DNA from: Amycolatopsis taiwanensis DSM 45107
Lineage (GTDB): Bacteria; Actinomycetota; Actinomycetes; Mycobacteriales; Pseudonocardiaceae
Length of the DNA stretch: 64,000 nucleotides
Direction of reading: 5' to 3'
Assembly (NCBI RefSeq): GCF_000519205.1
Contig: NZ_JAFB01000022.1
Coordinates: 95,371 to 159,370, forward strand
Shown here: piece after piece, positions 42,336-52,170 of the stretch
How the letters are laid out: each line of letters begins with the position of its first letter
How positions within the stretch are numbered: the stretch's first letter is position 1
Translations under genes and position numbers: made by a program
Notes under the pieces: model-generated
Told to the model about the DNA's origin: nothing
Databases searched by the model: none
Seen by the model: the letters and a program-made list of their open reading frames with translations, nothing else

Positions 42336-43763
42336 ATGTCAGTTGAGACCCGGGAACGGCCGGCCGTGCACGCGGGCCGCACACCGATCGTGGTGCGGCT
42401 ACTGGTGCTGGCCACGTTCGTGGTGATCCTCAACGAGACTCTCATGATCAACGCGGTGCCGCGGTTGATGGACTCGTTGCGCATCACCGAGCAGACGGCG
42501 CAGTGGGTCTCCACCGCCTTCATGCTCACCATGGCCGCCGTGATCCCGGTCACCGGCTGGTTCCTGCAGCGGGTCACCACCCGCCAGTCCTATGCGATCG
42601 CGATGGGCGTGTTCCTCGTGGGTACCGCTGTTTCCGCCGTCGCGCCGTCCTTCGAGGTTCTGTTGCTGGGGCGGGTGGTGCAGGCCGCCGGCACCGCCGT
42701 GATGATGCCGCTGCTGATGACCACGTTGATGACCGTGGTGCCCGAGCGGGACCGGGGCCGGGTGATGGGCAACGTCACTCTGGCCATGTCGGTGGCGCCC
42801 GCGCTTGGGCCTGCCGTCTCCGGGCTGGTCCTGCAGTTCGGCTCCTGGCGACTGCTGTTCGTGGTGGTCCTGCCCATCGCCGCCGGCGTGACCCTGTTCG
42901 GGCTGCGCAAGATGGACAACATCGGCGAGCCGGAGGCGAGTTCCATCGACTGGTTCAGCGTTGCCGTGGCAGCGCTCGGCTTTGGCGGCCTGGTGTACGG
43001 CCTGAGCCTCTTCGGCGGAAGCGACTCCCGCGTCGGGCTCGGCATCGGCATCGTCGTCGCCGGGGCCGCGGCCATCGTGGTTTTCGTGATCCGCCAGCTC
43101 AAGCTGCAACGCGCCGGTGCGCCGCTGATGGACCTGCGTGCCCTCCGGCACCGCACCTTCGCGTTGTCCTTGGCACTACTGTCCGTCGGCTTCCTGGCGA
43201 TGCTCGGGTCGATGATCCTGCTGCCGCTGTACCTGCAGCACCTGCGTGAGCTCAGCCCGCTGGAGACCGGCCTGCTGGTGATGCCGGGTGGTCTGGCGAT
43301 GGGCCTGCTGGGACCGACCGTGGGCAGGGTGTTCGACCGGTTCGGTAGCCGGCCGCTGGTGCTGCCCGGCTCGATCGGCACGCTGCTCGCCCTCGGCGGG
43401 TTCACCCAGGTCTCGTTGACGATGCCGTACTGGCAGGTGCTGGCACTGCACACGCTGCTGATGGTGAGTCTGGCGGCGATGTTCACCCCGGCCTTCACAC
43501 TCGGCATGGGCGCGCTTCCCCCGCACCTGTACTCGCACGGCAGCTCGATGCTGGGGACGTTGCAGCAGGTCGCCGCCGCGTTCGGGACCGCGCTTGTGGT
43601 GACCGTGATGTCCGCCCGCGCCGGCCACCTGGTCGCCGACGGGGTCGCCGCCGCGCCTGCACAGGTGAGCGGGATGAAGCTGGCTTTTGGGATCGAGGCC
43701 GCGCTCGCCCTGGTGACGGTCCTCATTGCGGCGAAGCTGCCACGCCGCAACGTACCAAACTGA
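42336..43763 (+). CDS. DHA2-family MFS efflux pump
   Basis: A 475-residue, 14-helix-type drug:H+ antiporter. LNETLMINAVPRLMDSLRIT at helix 1, QWVSTAFMLTMAAVIPVTGW at helix 2 and the motif C segment (GPAVSGLVLQ) are typical of EmrB-like pumps. GAGGT lies before ATG 42336. Its stop codon directly abuts the stop of the convergent response regulator gene (TGA then TCA), so no terminator separates them. The neighbouring two-component system may regulate it. Confidence 0.9.
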   Translation: MSVETRERPAVHAGRTPIVVRLLVLATFVVILNETLMINAVPRLMDSLRITEQTAQWVSTAFMLTMAAVIPVTGWFLQRVTTRQSYAIAMGVFLVGTAVSAVAPSFEVLLLGRVVQAAGTAVMMPLLMTTLMTVVPERDRGRVMGNVTLAMSVAPALGPAVSGLVLQFGSWRLLFVVVLPIAAGVTLFGLRKMDNIGEPEASSIDWFSVAVAALGFGGLVYGLSLFGGSDSRVGLGIGIVVAGAAAIVVFVIRQLKLQRAGAPLMDLRALRHRTFALSLALLSVGFLAMLGSMILLPLYLQHLRELSPLETGLLVMPGGLAMGLLGPTVGRVFDRFGSRPLVLPGSIGTLLALGGFTQVSLTMPYWQVLALHTLLMVSLAAMFTPAFTLGMGALPPHLYSHGSSMLGTLQQVAAAFGTALVVTVMSARAGHLVADGVAAAPAQVSGMKLAFGIEAALALVTVLIAAKLPRRNVPN

Positions 43764-44411
43764 TCAGGGCTCGTTCAGGTAGGTGAGGACGGCGAGGACA
43801 CGGCGGTTGCTGTTGTCGTCGTCGGTGATGCCGAGCTTGCCGAACAGGGAAGTGGTGTACTTGCTGATGGCGCTTTCGCTGAGGAAGAGCCGACGGCCGA
43901 TGGCCTGATTGGACAGTCCCTCGGCCATGAGGCTGAGCACGGAGTGCTCGCGCTCGGTGAGCCGTTCGAGCCGCTGGTCGGCGGAGCCGCTGGAGAGCAG
44001 TTTGCCGATGACGGCCGGGTCCATCGCGGTCCCGCCGGCGGCGACGCGTTCCAGGGCATCGATGAACCCGTCAGCGTCGAACACGCTCTCCTTCAGGAGA
44101 TAGCCGACGCCGCCGGCGCCGTCGGCCAGGAGTTCACGGGCATACAGCTGTTCGACGTGCTGGGACAGGATCAGGACCGGCAGGCCGGGCAGTTCGCGGC
44201 GAGCGGTGAGAGCGGCCCGCAGGCCCTCGTCCGACTGGGTTGGTGGCATGCGGACGTCGACGATGGAGACATCCGGCCGGCGGGTCAGCAGCGCGTCGAG
44301 CGTCTCGGGCCCGGTGGTCGCCGTCGCCACCACCTGGTGTCCGTATGCCTCGAGGAGGCGGACCATCCCGTCACGCAGGAGGTAGAGGTCTTCGGCTACG
44401 ACGATTCGCAT
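43764..44411 (-). CDS. NarL/LuxR-type response regulator
   Basis: A 215-residue regulator with a receiver (acidic VAEDLYLLRDG, phosphoacceptor Asp of SIVDVRMPP, Lys of LLKESV) and a C-terminal LuxR helix-turn-helix (LTEREHSVLSLMAEGLSNQAIG, short marker GLSNQAIG). The start overlaps the kinase gene by 16 bases. Target genes probably include the divergent small membrane protein at 45888 or the adjacent pump. Confidence 0.92.
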   Translation of the reverse strand: MRIVVAEDLYLLRDGMVRLLEAYGHQVVATATTGPETLDALLTRRPDVSIVDVRMPPTQSDEGLRAALTARRELPGLPVLILSQHVEQLYARELLADGAGGVGYLLKESVFDADGFIDALERVAAGGTAMDPAVIGKLLSSGSADQRLERLTEREHSVLSLMAEGLSNQAIGRRLFLSESAISKYTTSLFGKLGITDDDNSNRRVLAVLTYLNEP

Positions 44412-45652
44412 GGCACCACCATTCTCGCGCGGGTCGGGCCGCCTGCCGGGCTGGTCAGGTCGAGGGTGCCGTCGAAGGCCGCGAGGCGGCGGCGCAGCCC
44501 GGAAAGCCCGCCGCCGGCGCCCACGCCGGCCCCGCCCCGGCCGTTGTCCTCGACGTCCACGACGATGCCGGTGTCGTCCCGGGTGATGGAGATCCGCGCC
44601 TGGGTCGCATGGGCGTGCTTGACCGAGTTGGTCAGCAGTTCCGCGATCCCGAAGTACAGGGCCGACTCGATCGGCGAGTCCAAGCTGAGCTGCCCCTCGG
44701 CGCGGACACTGGTGTCGAGCGGGCTGTCCAGGACAAGAGCGCGAACGGCATCGACAAGCCCTCGCTCGTTCAGCACCGGCGGGCTGATTCCCTTGACCAG
44801 GTCGCGGAGCTCGGTCAGGGAGGTCGCGGCGCCGGCTCGCGCTTCCCGCAGCAGCGCCCTGGTCTGGTCAGGGTCGGTCTCCAGCAGCTTTTCGGCGGTC
44901 GCCAAGGAGAGTCCGAGCGCGACCAGGCGTGCCTGCGCTCCGTCGTGCAGATCCCGCTCGATCCGGCGGATCTCGGCGGCTTGCGCGACCGTCGCGTCCG
45001 CGCGCTGTGCCGTCAGCTCGTCGACCCGGTCCGCCAGCGCCATCGCCGGCGATGGGCGAAGGAAGCGCACGGCCACCGGCTCTACGGAGCGCCAGGCGTA
45101 CGGGGCGCTGGCGATGGCGACGACCACGCCGAGCACCCCGATCAGGAACGCAGGGACTGTTGACCGGCCGAACCCGAGGATCGCCGCCGCGATCCCGGCC
45201 GGCGGGACGGCCGAGGGCACACCCACGACGATCGGCGCGAGCGCGGTGAACCGCAGGTCTCGCCAGGTGGCGGGATCGCTCCACCAGAGTCGCAACCGCT
45301 GATCCTTGTGCGCGTCCCGCCTGCTGCGCGTGTAGGAGAAACCGTTCCACCAGTACCCGGTTGACAGCTGTACCACCGGCACGGATTGACGATACCCGGC
45401 GGGAAGGACGGTGTCCGTCCACTTCGCAACGAGGGAGCGGACCATCCGGCTCACCGGGCGGCCCAGGGCGAGCGTGCCGATGCCCGCCCAAATGAACGGC
45501 GCTATCCACGACCACGGGCTTGCGCCCCACCAGATCCACAGCGCCACGGCAGCGGCCCACACGGCCGGGACCAGCATGGCGACGACCATCACAACGCACG
45601 CTCGCATGAATCCCGTGCAGGCACTCGTCACCCACGACACCAGCTGTCGCAT
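44396..45652 (-). CDS. NarL-partner sensor histidine kinase (HisKA_3)
   Basis: A 418-residue membrane kinase. Two hydrophobic pairs (about 15-60 and 140-195) surround a soluble loop with YWWNGFSYTRSRRDAHK. The dimerisation domain has the phospho-His in ERDLHDGAQARLVALG, and the ATPase domain has ELLTNSVKHAHA and VEDNGRGG. GGAAGG precedes the ATG at 45652. The N-terminal region is typical of actinobacterial DesK-like sensors of the cell envelope. Confidence 0.9.
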   Translation of the reverse strand: MRQLVSWVTSACTGFMRACVVMVVAMLVPAVWAAAVALWIWWGASPWSWIAPFIWAGIGTLALGRPVSRMVRSLVAKWTDTVLPAGYRQSVPVVQLSTGYWWNGFSYTRSRRDAHKDQRLRLWWSDPATWRDLRFTALAPIVVGVPSAVPPAGIAAAILGFGRSTVPAFLIGVLGVVVAIASAPYAWRSVEPVAVRFLRPSPAMALADRVDELTAQRADATVAQAAEIRRIERDLHDGAQARLVALGLSLATAEKLLETDPDQTRALLREARAGAATSLTELRDLVKGISPPVLNERGLVDAVRALVLDSPLDTSVRAEGQLSLDSPIESALYFGIAELLTNSVKHAHATQARISITRDDTGIVVDVEDNGRGGAGVGAGGGLSGLRRRLAAFDGTLDLTSPAGGPTRARMVVPCESS

Positions 45653-45887
45653 GATCCTTCCTTTTCACTTCGTGACTTCGACCGTGGCGCCGGGGATCCC
45701 CGCGTTGCGCCGAGCCGGCCGGTACGGCTTGGTGTCTCCACTGTGCACCGGATCGAGCCCGGAAACCTGCGGATTCGGGCTGAAGTAGGCCTAGCCCCAC
45801 CCAGCCGTACGTCCAGACCGATGTCGCACCACGCATGCGCTCCCTAGCGTCGACACCTGGTCAGACAACGCAACCGAAGAGGGAGAC

Positions 45888-46316
45888 ATGGCAACCACCA
45901 ACCGCGCTGCGGCCGTCCACCGTCCACATGCGCAACAAGCCTTCGGCAAGGTGACGAAATCCGTTGCGGCCTATGGAGCATTCAGCGTCGCAGTCCTCAT
46001 CGTGGTCGTCATCCTCTCGCTGACGGGTCGCGAGGTGACTTCGTTCATGTGGGGCCGAACAGGCGGAATGTTCGCGAGCGCGGCGGTGACCTGTTGGCTG
46101 ACCGTCCTCGCCGCACGGGGAGCGCGATCGGCCTACCTACGCGTGCGCATCATCGTCGTCGTCGCGCCGATCGCGATCATCGCCATCGACAGCATCCCCG
46201 GTGCCCTCCCGCCGTGGTTTGTCGTGATGCAGATCGCAGGCGCGCTCGCGCTGGTCCCAGCCGCGTTCATCGTCAACCGATCCGAAGTGCGCGCCGCCTT
46301 TCCCAAGTCACACTGA
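45888..46316 (+). CDS. Small four-helix membrane protein, unknown
   Basis: 142 residues with four hydrophobic segments (about 28-47, 57-75, 84-102 and 108-127) and a basic N-terminus. I do not recognise the family. GAGGGAGAC precedes ATG 45888. It is divergent from the NarL-type two-component operon with a 235-bp gap, a common place for a direct target of such systems. Confidence 0.72.
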   Translation: MATTNRAAAVHRPHAQQAFGKVTKSVAAYGAFSVAVLIVVVILSLTGREVTSFMWGRTGGMFASAAVTCWLTVLAARGARSAYLRVRIIVVVAPIAIIAIDSIPGALPPWFVVMQIAGALALVPAAFIVNRSEVRAAFPKSH

Positions 46317-46330
46317 GCCCCTGGATACGC

Positions 46331-46414
46331 GCGCCTGGACCGGGAACATGTGTTCCTGGACCGGGAACATGGATGCCTGGACCGGGAACATGCGCGCCTG
46401 AACCGGGGACACGC
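46331..46414. repeat. Four tandem 21-bp repeats
   Basis: CCTGGACCGGGAACATG recurs at 46334, 46355 and 46376 with a 21-base period, and a fourth, diverged unit CCTGAACCGGGGACACG starts at 46397. The array begins 15 bases after the membrane-protein stop. The remaining 200 bases to ahpC hold only its promoter. Confidence 0.85.
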
Positions 46415-46551
46415 CAGGGGAGGAGGTGCGATGATCGACACAGTTTTCGCTTCCCGTTGGCCTGCCGGGTTCCCGGCAGCCCGCCCCGTTGGTCCGCGGC
46501 TGGGTGTTGACCTGCGGGTTTCGCGCGACGGAGGTCAAGTGACACGGGTCA

Positions 46552-46579
46552 TTGTCCCGTCGGTGCGGCGTTCTAGATT
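46552..46579 (+). promoter_or_regulatory. Putative ahpC promoter
   Basis: -35 TTGTCC (46552-46557), a 16-base spacer and -10 TAGATT (46574-46579), 41 bases before the ahpC start. No clear OxyR palindrome was seen upstream. Confidence 0.45.
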
Positions 46580-46620
46580 GGTATGGTTCCAGAAAACAGG
46601 CTTTGGAGGGTTTGTCGCCG

Positions 46621-47184
46621 ATGGCACTGATCAACACAGAGATCAAGCCGTTCACCGCCACCGCGTTCCACAATGGATCGTTCGTCGAGGTGAGCGATCA
46701 GGACCTGCGCGGTAAGTGGGCGGTCGTCTTCTTCTACCCGGCCGACTTCACGTTCGTCTGCCCGACCGAGCTCGGTGACCTGGCCGACAACTACGCGGAA
46801 TTCCAGCGGCTGGGCGTGGAGATCTACTCGGTGTCCACGGACACCCACTTCACCCACAAGGCGTGGCACGAGACCTCCGACACGATCGGCAAGATCACCT
46901 ACCCGATGATCGGTGACCCGACCGGCGAGGTGACGCGGAACTTCGACGTGCTGCGCGAGGGCCAGGGCCTGGCCGACCGCGGCACCTTCGTCATCGACCC
47001 GGACGGCGTGATCCAGGCCATGGAGATCACCGCCGAGGGCGTCGGCCGCAACGCCGCCGAGTTGCTGCGCAAGGTCAAGGCCGCGCAGTACGTCCGTGAG
47101 CACCCGAACGAGGTTTGCCCGGCGAAGTGGGAAGAGGGCGAAGACACGCTCACCCCGTCGCTGGACCTCGTCGGCAAGATCTGA
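46621..47184 (+). CDS. ahpC: Alkyl hydroperoxide reductase subunit C (2-Cys peroxiredoxin)
   Basis: A 187-residue peroxiredoxin of the AhpC/Prx1 class. The peroxidatic Cys is in [12 protein letters not shown] and the resolving Cys in [13 protein letters not shown]. It reduces hydrogen and alkyl peroxides in the cytoplasm. ATG 46621 follows GGAGGG at a slightly long spacing. ahpF follows 98 bases later, so the electron donor here is AhpF rather than the AhpD route common in mycobacteria. Confidence 0.97.
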   Translation: MALINTEIKPFTATAFHNGSFVEVSDQDLRGKWAVVFFYPADFTFVCPTELGDLADNYAEFQRLGVEIYSVSTDTHFTHKAWHETSDTIGKITYPMIGDPTGEVTRNFDVLREGQGLADRGTFVIDPDGVIQAMEITAEGVGRNAAELLRKVKAAQYVREHPNEVCPAKWEEGEDTLTPSLDLVGKI

Positions 47185-47282
47185 CCGAACCCAGCAACAC
47201 ATCGCTGACACCTCGCCCGGCGCGTGCCGTGTCCCACCACGCGCCGGGCCGTCCGACGCTGACCTGACCCGGAGGTCTCTCC

Positions 47283-48866
47283 ATGCTCGACAAAGGACTG
47301 TCCCAACAGCTCGCCCAGCACCTCAAGCTGCTCCGGCAGCCGGTCGAACTGGTCGCCTCGCTCGACGACAGCCCCAAGTCCCGGCAACTCGAAGAGCTGC
47401 TGGGTGAGGTCGCGGCGCTGTCGGAGAAGATCACGGTGGTGCGCCGGGACGACGACGAGCGGCGCCCGTCGTTCGCCATCGCCCGGCCGGGGACGGACGT
47501 TTCGGTCCGCTTCGCCGCGATCCCGCTCGGCCACGAGCTGACCTCGTTCGTGCTCGCCCTGCTTCAGGTCGGCGGCCATCCGCCGAACGTTTCCCAGGAG
47601 GTCGTCGAGCAGATCCGGGGGCTGGACGGCGAGTACGACTTCGTCACCTACCTGTCGCTGTCCTGTCAGAACTGCCCCGACGTGGTGCAGGCGCTCAATC
47701 TGATGAGCGTGCTCAACCCGAGAATCCGGCACGTCGCCGTGGACGGTGCCCTTTTCCGGGACGAGGTCGAGGCCCACGGGGTGCTCGCCGTGCCCAGCGT
47801 GTTCCTCGGCGGCGAACTGTTCGACCAGGGCCGGATGACGCTCGAGCAGATATTGTCCAAACTGGACGAGTCCGCCACGGAGCGTGCTGCGGCCGCGCTC
47901 ACCGAGAAGGATCCGTTCGACGTGCTCGTGGTGGGCGGCGGCCCGGCCGGGGTGTCGGCGGCCGTCTACGCGGCGCGCAAGGGCATCAGCACCGGTATCG
48001 TCGCCGAACGCGTCGGCGGCCAGGTGCTCGACACGATGGCGATCGAGAACCTGATCTCGGTTCCCTACACCGAGGGCCCGAAGCTCGCGGCGGCGCTCGA
48101 GCAGCATGCCCTCACCTACGACGTCGACATCATGGAACTGCAGCGGGCCACCCGGCTCGTGCCCGCGCAGACGCCCGGTGATCTTCACCAGGTCGAGCTG
48201 GAAAGCGGAGCCGTGTTGCGGGCCGGCGCGGTGGTTCTGGCCGCCGGCGCCCGCTGGCGCCAGATGGGCGTGCCCGGCGAGCAGGAATACCGCAACAAGG
48301 GCGTCACCTACTGCCCACACTGCGACGGTCCGCTGTTCAAGGGCAAGCGGGTGGCGGTGATCGGAGGCGGCAACTCCGGTGTGGAGGCCGCGATCGACCT
48401 GGCGGGCCTGGCGGCGCACGTGACCGTGCTGGAGTTCGACGGGCGGCTCCGGGCCGATGACGTCCTGCAGCGCAAGCTCCACAGTCTGTCCAATGTGGAT
48501 GTCCTGCTCAACGCGCGCACGACCGAGGTGGCCGGGGACGGCGCCAGGGTGACCGGACTGACCTACGAGGACCGGACCTCCGGTGAGCAGCGCCGGATCG
48601 AGCTCGAAGGCGTCTTCGTGCAGATCGGCCTGCTGCCCAACACCGAGTGGCTCGACGGGACCGTGGAGCTGTCCGACCGCAAGGAGATCGTGGTCGACGA
48701 ACGCGGGACGACCAGCGTGCCCGGTGTGTTCGCGGCGGGGGACTGCACGACCACGCTCTACAAGCAGATCGTGACGGCGATGGGCTCGGGATCCACCGCG
48801 GCGCTGAGCGCCTTCGACCACCTCATCCGCGTTTCCACGCCCGCCGCCGCCGACACCGCCGCCTGA
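47283..48866 (+). CDS. ahpF: Alkyl hydroperoxide reductase subunit F
   Basis: A 527-residue flavoprotein. Its N-terminal double thioredoxin-fold domain has the CxxC of SCQNCPDV. The thioredoxin-reductase-like part has the FAD site [15 protein letters not shown], the redox CPHCDG and the NAD(P)H site [11 protein letters not shown]. It passes electrons from NADH to AhpC. CCCGGAGG lies a few bases before the ATG. Confidence 0.97.
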   Translation: MLDKGLSQQLAQHLKLLRQPVELVASLDDSPKSRQLEELLGEVAALSEKITVVRRDDDERRPSFAIARPGTDVSVRFAAIPLGHELTSFVLALLQVGGHPPNVSQEVVEQIRGLDGEYDFVTYLSLSCQNCPDVVQALNLMSVLNPRIRHVAVDGALFRDEVEAHGVLAVPSVFLGGELFDQGRMTLEQILSKLDESATERAAAALTEKDPFDVLVVGGGPAGVSAAVYAARKGISTGIVAERVGGQVLDTMAIENLISVPYTEGPKLAAALEQHALTYDVDIMELQRATRLVPAQTPGDLHQVELESGAVLRAGAVVLAAGARWRQMGVPGEQEYRNKGVTYCPHCDGPLFKGKRVAVIGGGNSGVEAAIDLAGLAAHVTVLEFDGRLRADDVLQRKLHSLSNVDVLLNARTTEVAGDGARVTGLTYEDRTSGEQRRIELEGVFVQIGLLPNTEWLDGTVELSDRKEIVVDERGTTSVPGVFAAGDCTTTLYKQIVTAMGSGSTAALSAFDHLIRVSTPAAADTAA

Positions 48867-48879
48867 GCCGCGGCCCGGG

Positions 48880-50094
48880 TTACCAGGTGACGGGAAGTTC
48901 GTAGACGCCGTAGACGGAGCCGTCGTGCTTGAACGGTATCCGTTCCAGGTCGGCGGCGAGCCGCAGAGTGGGGATCCGCCGATAGAGGGTGCCGTAGACG
49001 ACCTGCAGCTCCATCCGCGCCAGCGACTGGCCGAGACACTGGTGCACGCCGAAACCGAACGCGACGTGGTGGCGCGCGTTGCGGGTCAGATCCAGGTTGT
49101 CCGGGTCGGCGAAGGCATCGGGGTCGCGGTTGCCGATGTCGTTCGGGAAGATCACGCCGTCCCCGGCGCGTAGCGTCTGCCCGGCGAACTCGATGTCCTC
49201 GAGCACCGCGCGCCGCCGCCCGTTGTGCGTGATGTTCAGGTAGCGCAACAGTTCCTCGACCGCCGAGGAGACCAGGTTCTCCTCGGCCCCCTCGCGCAGC
49301 AACGCGAGCTGTTCCGGGTGCTCGAACAGGGCCAGCGTGCCGAGCGCGATCATGTTGGCCGTGGTCTCGTGCCCGGCGATGAGCAGCAGCACACCGATCT
49401 GGGCGGCTTCCTCCTGGGTCAGCTCCCCGGCCCTGATCCGGCCGGCCAGCCCGGAAAGCAGATCCTCGCCGGGATTGGCGAGCTTGTCGCCCACCAGCCG
49501 GTGGAGGTACCCGGCCAGCGCGCGCATCGCCGCGTTCCGCTCGGCCGTCGTGGCGGTGCGCCGGATGATGGTCTTGCTGTGCTCCTGGAAGAAATCATGC
49601 TCGGCATACGGCACACCGAGCAACTCGCAGATCACCAGCGACGGCACCGGCAGCGCGAAGGAGTCGACGAGATCCACGGGATTCGGACCGGCCAGCATCT
49701 CGTCGATCAGGCGGTCCACGATCTTCTGGACGGCCGGTCGCATCGCCGACACTCGCCTGATCGTGAACGGCGCGGTCACCATCCGGCGCAGCCGCGCGTG
49801 CTCGGGGTTGTCCATCAGGATGAAGCTGATCTTCGACCCGCCGCCGTTGTTCGCGGCCGGGCTCGGATAGCCGGGGCTGGCGATGTCGGCGCTGATCCGG
49901 GGGTCGGCCATGAGCTTGCGCTGGTCGGCGTAGCGGGTCACCAGCCACGGAGTGCTGCCGTCCCACAACCGGACCTTGGTCAGCGGACCCTCGGCCTGCA
50001 GGTCCCGTAGCCGCGGCGGCGGGTCGAACGGGCAGCCTGCTGCCCTGTCCATGGGGTACTCCGGGATCGCGGCCGGATCAACAGCGCTGGTCAT
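48880..50094 (-). CDS. Cytochrome P450 (CYP105-like)
   Basis: A 404-residue soluble P450 with heme loop FGFGVHQCLGQSLAR, I-helix LLIAGHETTANM and ExxR EELLRY. FILMDNPEHARLRRMV is the usual substrate-region landmark of CYP105/107-type enzymes. It ends the operon CYP-TetR-ferredoxin-reductase-CYP, eight bases after the reductase gene, so it probably uses that ferredoxin pair. Confidence 0.93.
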   Translation of the reverse strand: MTSAVDPAAIPEYPMDRAAGCPFDPPPRLRDLQAEGPLTKVRLWDGSTPWLVTRYADQRKLMADPRISADIASPGYPSPAANNGGGSKISFILMDNPEHARLRRMVTAPFTIRRVSAMRPAVQKIVDRLIDEMLAGPNPVDLVDSFALPVPSLVICELLGVPYAEHDFFQEHSKTIIRRTATTAERNAAMRALAGYLHRLVGDKLANPGEDLLSGLAGRIRAGELTQEEAAQIGVLLLIAGHETTANMIALGTLALFEHPEQLALLREGAEENLVSSAVEELLRYLNITHNGRRRAVLEDIEFAGQTLRAGDGVIFPNDIGNRDPDAFADPDNLDLTRNARHHVAFGFGVHQCLGQSLARMELQVVYGTLYRRIPTLRLAADLERIPFKHDGSVYGVYELPVTW

Positions 50095-50101
50095 CCTTCT
50101 C

Positions 50102-51304
50102 CTAATTGGACGTCAGTGCGGAACTGTGGGTGGGCGCGGCGTGTGAATCGACGACCTCCTGCCGGCGCAGGCGGACCTGCTTGGGCATGTTCCAGCCGAG
50201 CACACCGGCGACCCGGTCTTCGTGCTCGTACCGCGCGACGAACCGCCCGCCGTCCTCGGCGCTGTCCACAATGGATACCTGCGCACCGGTCGGTAAGGTG
50301 CCATGCACCTGGATCTTCACGTCGAACTGGTCCGTCCAGAAGTACGGCACGGGGGTGTAGGGCTCGTCCGCGCCGAGGATGTTGGCCGCGACGGCACCGG
50401 CCTGCTCGGTGGCGTTGGTGCGGTTCTCCAGCCGCAGTGACCTGCCGAGCGGTTCGTGGTGCCAGCGGGCGACGTCGCCGACCGCGTAGATCCCGTCCGC
50501 CGCCCGGCAACGGGAGTCGCACACCAGGCCGTTGTCCAGGCGCAGGCCGCTGGTCTCCAGCCAGTCCACCACCGGCACGGCGCCGATCGCGACCACGACC
50601 ACGTCGGCCGGCAACACCTCGCCGGTTCGCAGTTCGACCCCGGCCACCCGCCCGTCCTCGCCGGTGAGCCTGCGCACCCCGGCGCCAAGGCGTAGCCGGA
50701 TCCCGTGCCGGGCATGCAGCCCGGAGAGCGTCTCCGAAACCCGTTGCCCGAGCTGCGCGGCCATCGGCGCCGGCATGGGCCCGGCCATGGTCACGTCCAG
50801 ACCCATGCCCTTGGCGGTGGCCGCGATCTCTGCCCCGAGCACACCTTCGCCGACGACCACGAGCGTTTTCGCGGCCAGCAGGTCCGCCCGCAGGGCCAGC
50901 GCGTCCTCCAGCGTGCGCAGTACATGCACACCGCTCAACTCTTCCTGCCCGGGAAGCGTCCTCGGTCGCACTCCGGTGGCTACCACGATGGCGCCGGAGC
51001 GCAGGGTTTCGCCGGACGCGGTGCGCACCTCGCGTGCGCGCGGGTCCAGGGCGACCGCCGGGTCCCCGAGCACGAACTCGGCGTCCAGTGTGGATAGTCG
51101 CTCCGGGGTGCGGAGCGTGGTGCGCTCGGGCGGCCAGGCGCCGGCGAGCACCTGCTTGGACAGCGGCGGCCGGTCGTAGGGTGCGTGCGCCTCGGCGCCG
51201 AGCACCGTGATCATGCCCTGGTAACCCTTGCGTCGCAACGCTTCCACTGTGGACAGACCGCCGGCCGCGGCACCGACCACCAGCACGCTGTCCGGGATGT
51301 TCAC
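50102..51304 (-). CDS. FAD-dependent ferredoxin reductase
   Basis: A 400-residue flavoprotein of the putidaredoxin-reductase group. It has the FAD site VVGAAAGGLSTVEALR (variant of GxGxxG), DRPPLSKQVLAG, an NADH site VVVGEGVLGAEIAA and the second FAD segment YAVGDVARW. It passes electrons from NAD(P)H to the adjacent ferredoxin. The GTG start overlaps the ferredoxin stop by four bases. Confidence 0.92.
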   Translation of the reverse strand: MNIPDSVLVVGAAAGGLSTVEALRRKGYQGMITVLGAEAHAPYDRPPLSKQVLAGAWPPERTTLRTPERLSTLDAEFVLGDPAVALDPRAREVRTASGETLRSGAIVVATGVRPRTLPGQEELSGVHVLRTLEDALALRADLLAAKTLVVVGEGVLGAEIAATAKGMGLDVTMAGPMPAPMAAQLGQRVSETLSGLHARHGIRLRLGAGVRRLTGEDGRVAGVELRTGEVLPADVVVVAIGAVPVVDWLETSGLRLDNGLVCDSRCRAADGIYAVGDVARWHHEPLGRSLRLENRTNATEQAGAVAANILGADEPYTPVPYFWTDQFDVKIQVHGTLPTGAQVSIVDSAEDGGRFVARYEHEDRVAGVLGWNMPKQVRLRRQEVVDSHAAPTHSSALTSN

Positions 51305-51501
51305 GCCTGCTCGCTCAGCTCGATCACCGAGGCCGGGCACACGTTGGCGGCCTCGCGTACCGCCGCGTGCTGCTCCGCCGGCGGCTCGGCGTCGAGCAGG
51401 ATCACGATGCCGTCCTCCTCACGCTGGTCGAACACCTTCGGTGCGGCCAGCACGCAGCTACCGGCGCCGCAGCACTTGTCCTCGTCGACGGTGATCTTCA
51501 T
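51301..51501 (-). CDS. P450-type ferredoxin ([3Fe-4S]/[4Fe-4S])
   Basis: A 66-residue ferredoxin. CCGAGSCVLAAP and ANVCPASVI hold the cluster cysteines; the pattern CxxxxxC...CP fits the [3Fe-4S] ferredoxins that serve actinobacterial P450s. It overlaps the TetR gene at its 5' end by 44 bases and the reductase gene at its 3' end. Confidence 0.93.
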   Translation of the reverse strand: MKITVDEDKCCGAGSCVLAAPKVFDQREEDGIVILLDAEPPAEQHAAVREAANVCPASVIELSEQA

Positions 51502-52168
51502 GTCGGTTTTCCTCCTTCGATGGGTCTGGTGTGACCGGCGCCAGCCACAGCCCGGCGATCGCGTCGATCAACCCGTCCGCGGCGTGCCGCCAGCTGGGCC
51601 GGGGCGTGGGGGTGCGTTCGGCGAGTGCGCGCTCGCGTTCGGCGAGCATGTGCACCATCAGCTGACGGCTCATGTCGCTGCGCTCGAGAAAGACCTCGAC
51701 CGGCAGCTGGGGCAGGCACCGGTTGAGCCCGTCGATGGCCTGCACCAACGACGGCGAGGTCAATGACTCGTCGAGCATGATCTCCCGCAGCACCGGGTCG
51801 GTCATCAGCTGTGCGCCGAAGCGGGCGAACCAGGTGGGGTTGCCGTGCTCGGCCAGGTAGTCGGTGATCGGGCGGACCAGGCAGGACGCCCAGTCGCGCA
51901 CGTCGGTGGAGTTCCCGGTGTCGGCCACCCGTTGCTCGCGGAGCCGGTCGATGCACCGGGTGTGCTTGCGCACGATCGCCCGGACCAGATCGGTCTTGGT
52001 GCCGAAGTGGTAGCCGACGGCGGCGTTGTTGCCCTGCCCGGCGGCTTCGCTTATCTGACGGTTGGACACCGCGAACACCCCGTGCTCGGCGAACAGGCGT
52101 TCCGCGGCGGACAGCAACAGCTCCCGGGTCGAGTTGACCCGCTCTTCGCGCGCCGTCCGCCCGGCCAT
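51458..52168 (-). CDS. TetR-family regulator
   Basis: A 236-residue repressor with an N-terminal helix-turn-helix (LLLSAAERLFAEHGVFAVSNRQISEAAG region, short marker SNRQISEAAGQGN). The C-terminal ligand domain is of the type often paired with P450s. It starts three bases after the upstream CYP stop and its 3' end overlaps the ferredoxin start by 44 bases, an unusual place for the regulator inside the operon it presumably controls. Confidence 0.9.
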   Translation of the reverse strand: MAGRTAREERVNSTRELLLSAAERLFAEHGVFAVSNRQISEAAGQGNNAAVGYHFGTKTDLVRAIVRKHTRCIDRLREQRVADTGNSTDVRDWASCLVRPITDYLAEHGNPTWFARFGAQLMTDPVLREIMLDESLTSPSLVQAIDGLNRCLPQLPVEVFLERSDMSRQLMVHMLAERERALAERTPTPRPSWRHAADGLIDAIAGLWLAPVTPDPSKEENRHEDHRRRGQVLRRR

Positions 52169-52170
52169 GG

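Noticed and set aside
38602..46414. Tandem repeat arrays as CRISPR
   Set aside because: Units of 21-22 bp follow each other without spacers and no cas genes are present.
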